NCBI GenBank assembly: GCA_947247005.1
Contig: OX365953.1
Coordinates: forward strand, 28,518,784 to 28,582,783
Origin: Spisula solida
Lineage: Eukaryota > Mollusca > Bivalvia > Venerida > Mactridae
DNA: 64,000 nucleotides
Direction of reading: 5' to 3'
Below, piece by piece: positions 59,163-64,000 of the stretch. How positions within the stretch are numbered: the first letter of the stretch is position 1; every line of letters starts with the position of its first letter. The position numbers and the translations under genes are program-made. Below the pieces are notes generated by a model. That model was not told the origin of the DNA. It saw only the letters and a program-made list of their open reading frames with translations, and searched no databases.

Positions 59163-59789
59163 CAAATGAGCCGTTCTCCAGGAAAATCGGGCTTAGTGAC
59201 ATTGTATTAGAATTTATGTAATTATGCTAAGAAAAGCCTCTCAAATGACAAAAAAGTCATGCTCTTTGATTAATTTTAAGTTCTTCGATAATATAGAACT
59301 ATGTTTAGATTAATTTTCCCATGAATCGTGTTAAAATTGATTCTGTCGTTGCTATGGTGACCAATTTCTGAAGAGTATCCATATTGAGAAATCAAGGGGT
59401 TATGTATATACTAAGCGGTTAAAAACAGTAGCTACATTTTTCTAACAGCTGAAATTTACGATTTAGTTACGTTTCATTAAAAAAGGAATATAATTCTAAA
59501 ATATGATACAATTTTGAAAAGTTTACGTCAAGAACTCATCAAATACTAGATTTATGAACTTAGAGTTAACGTAACGTCAAATAGCGTTTGAATGACGTTT
59601 GCGACGTCACTAACAAAGTAGGCGGGAGAGGTTGGTTTTAAAAGTCTGTAACTATGTAAGTTGATGTTATTTTTGCTCATATTTTCAGAAACTGTTCAAA
59701 AGAGTCTTGTCTTTAAAGTGCTATATCATCATGATTTTCATAATTTTGTCACTAAGCCCGTTTTTCCTGGAGAACGGCTCAAATGTATA
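59163..59789. mobile_element. TIR MITE, about 625 bp
   Basis: TIRs of about 40 bp: tgagccgttctccaggaaaa + cgggcttagtgaca, and tgtcactaagcccg + ttttcctggagaacggctca. A 96-codon plus ORF overlaps the right end and is not called. Confidence 0.85.
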
Positions 59790-60025
59790 CTGCAACTTCA
59801 TGCGTAAGTACAAACATGATTGGTTTCTAACTATTTACAATGATCAGACTGAGAGCATGGATCCAGACGTCTTAGAGCATACAGACTATTCAAACATGTC
59901 CATATGTATGAATATAATAAAGAATTTTAATCACATTAGCAAAGGTACTTCAAGTCACGTTACGTCAAGTTACTTCTTTGAATTGCTTTTAGTGTAGAGA
60001 TGTTATTATAACCAGAGTTGGTCTA

Positions 60026-60185
60026 TTCACAGGAACTTGCATGATTTAAAAAAAAGTGAAAAAAAAATGAAAAAAAAATTCAGTAGATCTATCCTACCAA
60101 TACAAAATATTTTAATACAGGCTCTCAGAATTGATTTTTTTTTCATTTTTTTTCATTTGTTTTAAATTATGCAAGTTCCGGTGGT
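60026..60185. repeat. A/T-rich foldback downstream of gene C
   Basis: ggaacttgcatgatttaaaa ... against ttttaaattatgcaagttcc, with homopolymeric inner arms. It lies 60 bp after the gene C stop and may affect its 3' end. Confidence 0.75.
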
Positions 60186-60245
60186 CTCTTTTACCAGGTA
60201 GAATCATATTGTGTTGGTAGTACATTGCACATGAATGTTGTACTG

Positions 60246-61013
60246 TTATAAGTTAACACATTCACACAAAGGAGTGATTGTTTCCCAGCTCATGTCGCAT
60301 TCGTCATTGTTTAGTTTATAGTTGTGTCCAGGAACCAGTATGACGCATTGTTTCCCGGAAGTTGTTCCTCCACTATCACGTGTAGGTTGTCCAGGATGCC
60401 ACAGAGTTGGAGCCACCCTTGTGTTGTCAATTATCCATGTAAACTCAGCAAGATCTCTATTATACTTCGCAGACACCCAGAACCCATAAACCTTAGCATA
60501 GTCACCCAGTAACGATTTTATCATTCCCATCACCGCCCCCATAACTTTATCGTTCTTTATCGTTGCCAATCGTCCACCACTTAAATGGCAGTTTTGCTGC
60601 GCTGACGTCCAGTTAGCGGAACCTTCTTCTATGACTCTCATACATTTATCAACTTTAGGTAAGTATGTATACTGCGGACAATGTGTTGCACATGATGTCG
60701 CTCTCGCTGTAAGAAAATACAGACGTGTACCCGGACTCGCATGCACGGTGCTCATAGAACCGTTAAATATACACGAGTTCATTAAACATGTCCGTGTGTC
60801 CTTTATGTAGAAGAACGATTTGCATTTTATGGTATCCAAACAGTTGTGAGCACACGTTATAACACCTGTAGATGGCGCTGTCGTCAACTGACATTCGAAA
60901 GATATCTTGTTTTCATAATTATGATCCATTGTCCAGAAAAGTTCCAAGGAAAATGCGTAACTCCAACATAACACTAGAGACAGAAGCCAGATCATCATGC
61001 CGTGGTGCCCCAT
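60246..61013 (-). CDS. Gene C: secreted PAN/Apple plus C-type lectin domain protein (intronless)
   Basis: Start set at the Met at 61013 (MGHHGMMIWLLSLVLCWSYA), giving 255 aa with a good signal peptide. The frame stays open to a Met at 61082, but that start would bury the leader. After the leader comes a six-Cys PAN/Apple-like segment (FECQLTTAPSTGVITCAHNC, then KCKSFFYIKDTRTCLMNSC). It is followed by a C-type lectin domain with an N-terminal Cys pair (CPQYTYLPKVDKC), WTSAQQNCHLSGGRLATI, FWVSA, WHPGQPT, QCVIL, NNDECD and LCEC. The sugar motif is QPT rather than EPN or QPD, and WND is NND, so classical calcium-dependent sugar binding may be altered. Known: such lectins act in molluscan recognition and immunity. 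Inference: secreted pattern-recognition lectin. No intron in 768 nt suggests a retrocopy or a single-exon family member. Confidence 0.85.
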   Translation of the reverse strand: MGHHGMMIWLLSLVLCWSYAFSLELFWTMDHNYENKISFECQLTTAPSTGVITCAHNCLDTIKCKSFFYIKDTRTCLMNSCIFNGSMSTVHASPGTRLYFLTARATSCATHCPQYTYLPKVDKCMRVIEEGSANWTSAQQNCHLSGGRLATIKNDKVMGAVMGMIKSLLGDYAKVYGFWVSAKYNRDLAEFTWIIDNTRVAPTLWHPGQPTRDSGGTTSGKQCVILVPGHNYKLNNDECDMSWETITPLCECVNL

Positions 61014-61871
61014 TGCAACATGTATCAACTTTATATCTGAGCGCGATGTGTTGACTGAACTCGAGATGAACCAATAAAACAAAAAGTGGTGAATTGAATG
61101 AAACTGCAGTGATAAAGCGCGACGATTTAATTAGGTTGTTGAGTATTAAATCATTTATTTGTTTAGCCTCGGATATTATAGTTTGAATTAACAAATCTAA
61201 TAAGAATATTATGGTAGTCAACACTGAGGATTGTAAAAATGCCTAACATGACTTTACATATATAAGTTAATTAATATTATATGCATAATAGTTCAATGCA
61301 GCCTGTAATAAAATAATGGTTCGTTATTTACTGAGGATACTACGAGATTTGTGCGCACTAATTCTTTAATATGTGGGTACAGTACAGTGTAGCAACACCA
61401 CGTGATTGTTGGCTACAGGTCCAAGACGAAATTTGTCAACATTGGAAAACAAAAATAGCCATTAGATTCTAGCATTTTATTTTTCATCGATTTTTTTTAA
61501 ATATACGCAACACCGTTAAGGGGAAAATTATTTGCTTTCCATAAAATGTAAGATCTTTTCAGCAGCTGTGCTGTTATGTCCTGCTCCCTGTGAAACACAG
61601 GAACATACAGGTTTCACAGAGAACTGGACAAAACAGCTGTACCAGCTGTCAAAAAGCAGAGATACCAAAATATGGTATGTAGTGAACTATAGGCTAACAC
61701 ATTCAGCTAAAGAAATCAACAATTTATGCTAAGGGATGATAACAAACGTAACGATGACTATGCTCTTATTTCAATTCAAAGGGAAGTATTTTGAAACATA
61801 AGTTTGTCTTAATCTGCATTAAAATGCTTTAGACATTGTTGAGATCGATATTGATTTCCTTAACGGTTGCT

Positions 61872-62236
61872 GGTGTAATGCCAACGTGTATTGATGAGCG
61901 AGTTCAGCTGTCCTACTAGAGTTAACTCTAGTGACGTAAGAATCTAAAACTAACTCTTCAGCAGAACGAAAAGAGTTAAACTACAGAGTTAACAAACTTG
62001 GGGGGGATGTGTAACTACAGCAATTAGAACGGTCCGTACGGCATTTATACGTAATTCGTAAGAAATTGGCCGAAGTGTCCCGATTGGAACTACAGCAACC
62101 CAGACTCGCAGCGGGGTTGAACTCGAGTACACTCGAGTATAATCGAGAGTTGAAACTCGACTGCTTTTGCTGCAACTCTAGTTAATCGAGTTTACCCTCG
62201 TAAGTCAGCTGAACTCGCTCGATGTGTATTGCCCGA
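61872..62236. mobile_element. TIR MITE 'gagcgagttcagctg'
   Basis: Outer arms gtattgatgagcgagttcag and ctgaactcgctcgatgtgta; further 'ctcgagt' palindromes inside. Confidence 0.7.
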
Positions 62237-64000
62237 AAACAGTTTAAGTCCCCTATCAAATTATTTTTAATAAACATAATGTAGTTTGAGCAAAAATCAG
62301 CCAGTATTCCCCGTTGTGTTCAGTATTGCAGTCTTACCTTCCCTGAAATTCGTCAACAGTGTCGACAGATCAATAGTGACACTGTTTCTACTTGAATATG
62401 TAGTCATTTTAAGCAATGTCATGTGAATAAATGAAAAGTTGATACTTTTTTTATTTTGCTAAGTTTATAACGGAGTGGCTACCATTATGTGTGTTTATAA
62501 ATGTTTGACAATGTGGGTGGTATACTGTAAAACAAATTTAATTTTAAGGGGACAGCATTTCGTGGTTTTGATGAAACTTACCATTTCGTGTGGACGTAAT
62601 TTTAAGGATTTCATGAAAAATAGCAAGGTCAAATTCACACAAATTATAAGAAATCATTCAAAAATCAAACAGATATAATAATTGTTTTATTACATGTTGA
62701 TGTATGCAAGTAAACTTCCCAAAAATCCTCAACAATATTAATGATTTACATCAGCTGTGTACAAGCCTCTATCAAAGTTGAAGATTTTATAGAGTTGGCT
62801 AAATTAACTGCCTTCAGAATTAACGTACATGTACGAAGTACAGCGGATATTAACATCGTGTCATTCTATAACAATATTTGTTTGTGATTAGTTAAATGTT
62901 ATAATTCACATTAAGTAAACACGTCGGTGACACTTAATCTTCAAATTCATAATTGCATAACGAAATCCGTACAGCAAGTTCATTGTTCAGAATAAGTAAA
63001 TAAATCGAAAAGTAATAATAAAAAACGTTCTATAATATGTACTAATAAATCTGAGGATTTGGAAGTCATTAATCAAATCATAAACACATTTAAATGTACA
63101 GTGGAACTCGGTTATAACGAAATCCTTGAGACCCAGAAATATCTTTCGCTATATCCGAGTTTCGCTATATCGTACAACGAAATTTCGTTATATCAATTCG
63201 GATAAAACGTGCTTCGTTATACAATGTATATTAATAATCATTATGTTTGTGATAAGCATACATGTATAGCTTGCTCTCGAAATATCATTGTGCTCGAAGA
63301 AAAGAAAATAAGCATATATTCACTGTCAAATTGAGTTATAGACAATCTGCAACACTGTCATTACGTAGCCTGTCTACAAAGACCGCCAATGTTACCTTCC
63401 ATAAGACCGTGTTCAATTATATCTGACCAGTTATAAGGGACTGTCTGTTCACAGAGACCATGCTGTGCTGTTCCCATGGATGGTATGCGCAGGCAGGGTT
63501 GACGGTAAATGGATAGTTCCATGACCGACATTATGTTTATTTAACTAACAGTCCCCGTTGCAAACCGATCAACCTTAATAACGCGACATTTTGAAGGATT
63601 TTGTACGTAATATGATTAATGTTTTTTAAAAATATAAATCAATGAATATGACGTACCAAATCAGCGACATGATTCAAACAGGTACGAACGGTTATGTCAT
63701 GATCCAAAACAGTTGAAGTGTCGTTCGTAAACAATATTATGACTTGAACAATGTTTTAAGAACCAGAAAGCACCAACCATTGTCAGCGACCAGGCTAGCC
63801 GAGAATAATAGATTCAGAAATAATCTGGCGACAATGATAAGTAAGATTGAGTAATTTCAGTAAAAGGTACATTATCGTATTGTACACATATAAAAAAAAA
63901 ATTATATAGAATATAACATATTTTAATCAATGTTAAATTTGGCTTATTTTCCAAGTACTTCGGTCTTCTTGCTAACCCGTCTTTAACTTAAAATAACTCT
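62237..64000. other. Flanking sequence with one transposon end
   Basis: 62520-62660 shows 'cacgaaat' family traces. At about 63101 cagtggaactcggttataac followed by gaaatttcgttatatc resembles a widespread TIR end ('cagtggaacctcgttataacg'), but its partner end was not found. No gene recognised. Confidence 0.45.

Noticed and set aside
61532..61732. 66-codon ORF with CPAPCETQEHTGFTENWTK
   Set aside because: Short, partly palindromic (cagctg, cctgtgaaacacagg) and without a domain or splice partners; probably repeat-derived.

Overview
Eukaryotic, AT-rich, intron-rich DNA, most likely from a bivalve mollusc. Evidence for this is the interspersed repeats typical of bivalve genomes (an element bounded by CTCACCTG / AGGTGAGCTAAAAA with internal 'gaccttgtgacctag' units, the 'ccctaccggttttgaccggaggggac' element, and palindromic 'ttcgtggattt' MITEs), tRNA-derived SINE relics, and extracellular-matrix and lectin genes made of phase-1 modules. 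Genus cannot be resolved from the sequence alone. No database search was possible, so all exon models come from splice sites, phase and protein pattern.

Three genes can be supported. Gene A (+, about 0.25-4.3 kb) is a tiny four-exon gene for a 61-residue precursor: signal peptide, a Thr-rich stretch encoded by a 30-nt micro-exon, then a short hydrophobic tail. If GPI-anchored it would leave a mature peptide of only about 20 residues. A Tc1/mariner relic sits 8 bp past one of its splice donors.

Gene B (+, 8.9-54.5 kb) is the main content. It has thirteen coding exons whose phases close exactly into 805 codons (804 aa): signal peptide, a compact EMI-like Cys domain, a short coiled coil, 66 collagen Gly-X-Y triplets, a second coiled coil, five LDL-receptor class A modules (one exon each), a Ser/Thr/Pro linker, a four-Cys region, a furin-type RHKR site, an acidic stalk and a C-terminal hydrophobic GPI-type signal. 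Four of its exons (8922-9049, 34272-34337, 40836-40879, 42105-42177) are too short or in the wrong frame to stand out as ORFs and were found by phase and acceptor/donor matching. It reads as a trimeric, cell-surface or sheddable collagenous adhesion or scavenger-type receptor.

Gene C (-, 60.25-61.08 kb) is an uninterrupted ORF for a secreted PAN/Apple plus C-type lectin protein.

The rest is introns and flanks filled with tandem arrays and non-autonomous transposons. The main arrays are 20 bp at 1.44-2.08 kb, 25 bp at 5.5 kb, 36 bp at 7.8-8.55 kb, 26 bp at 11.9-16.1 kb, 41 bp at 20-21 kb and again at 52.1-52.5 kb, about 145 bp at 23-24 kb, 4 bp at 25.25-25.56 kb, 37 bp at 28-29.9 kb, 33 bp at 35.2-36.6 kb, 44 bp at 43.9-44.2 kb, 43 bp at 46.7-47.9 kb and 33 bp at 55.26-56.46 kb. 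Between them lie at least a dozen palindromic or TIR-bounded MITE families, several present in two or more copies in the window. Most long ORFs in the window are artefacts of these arrays.
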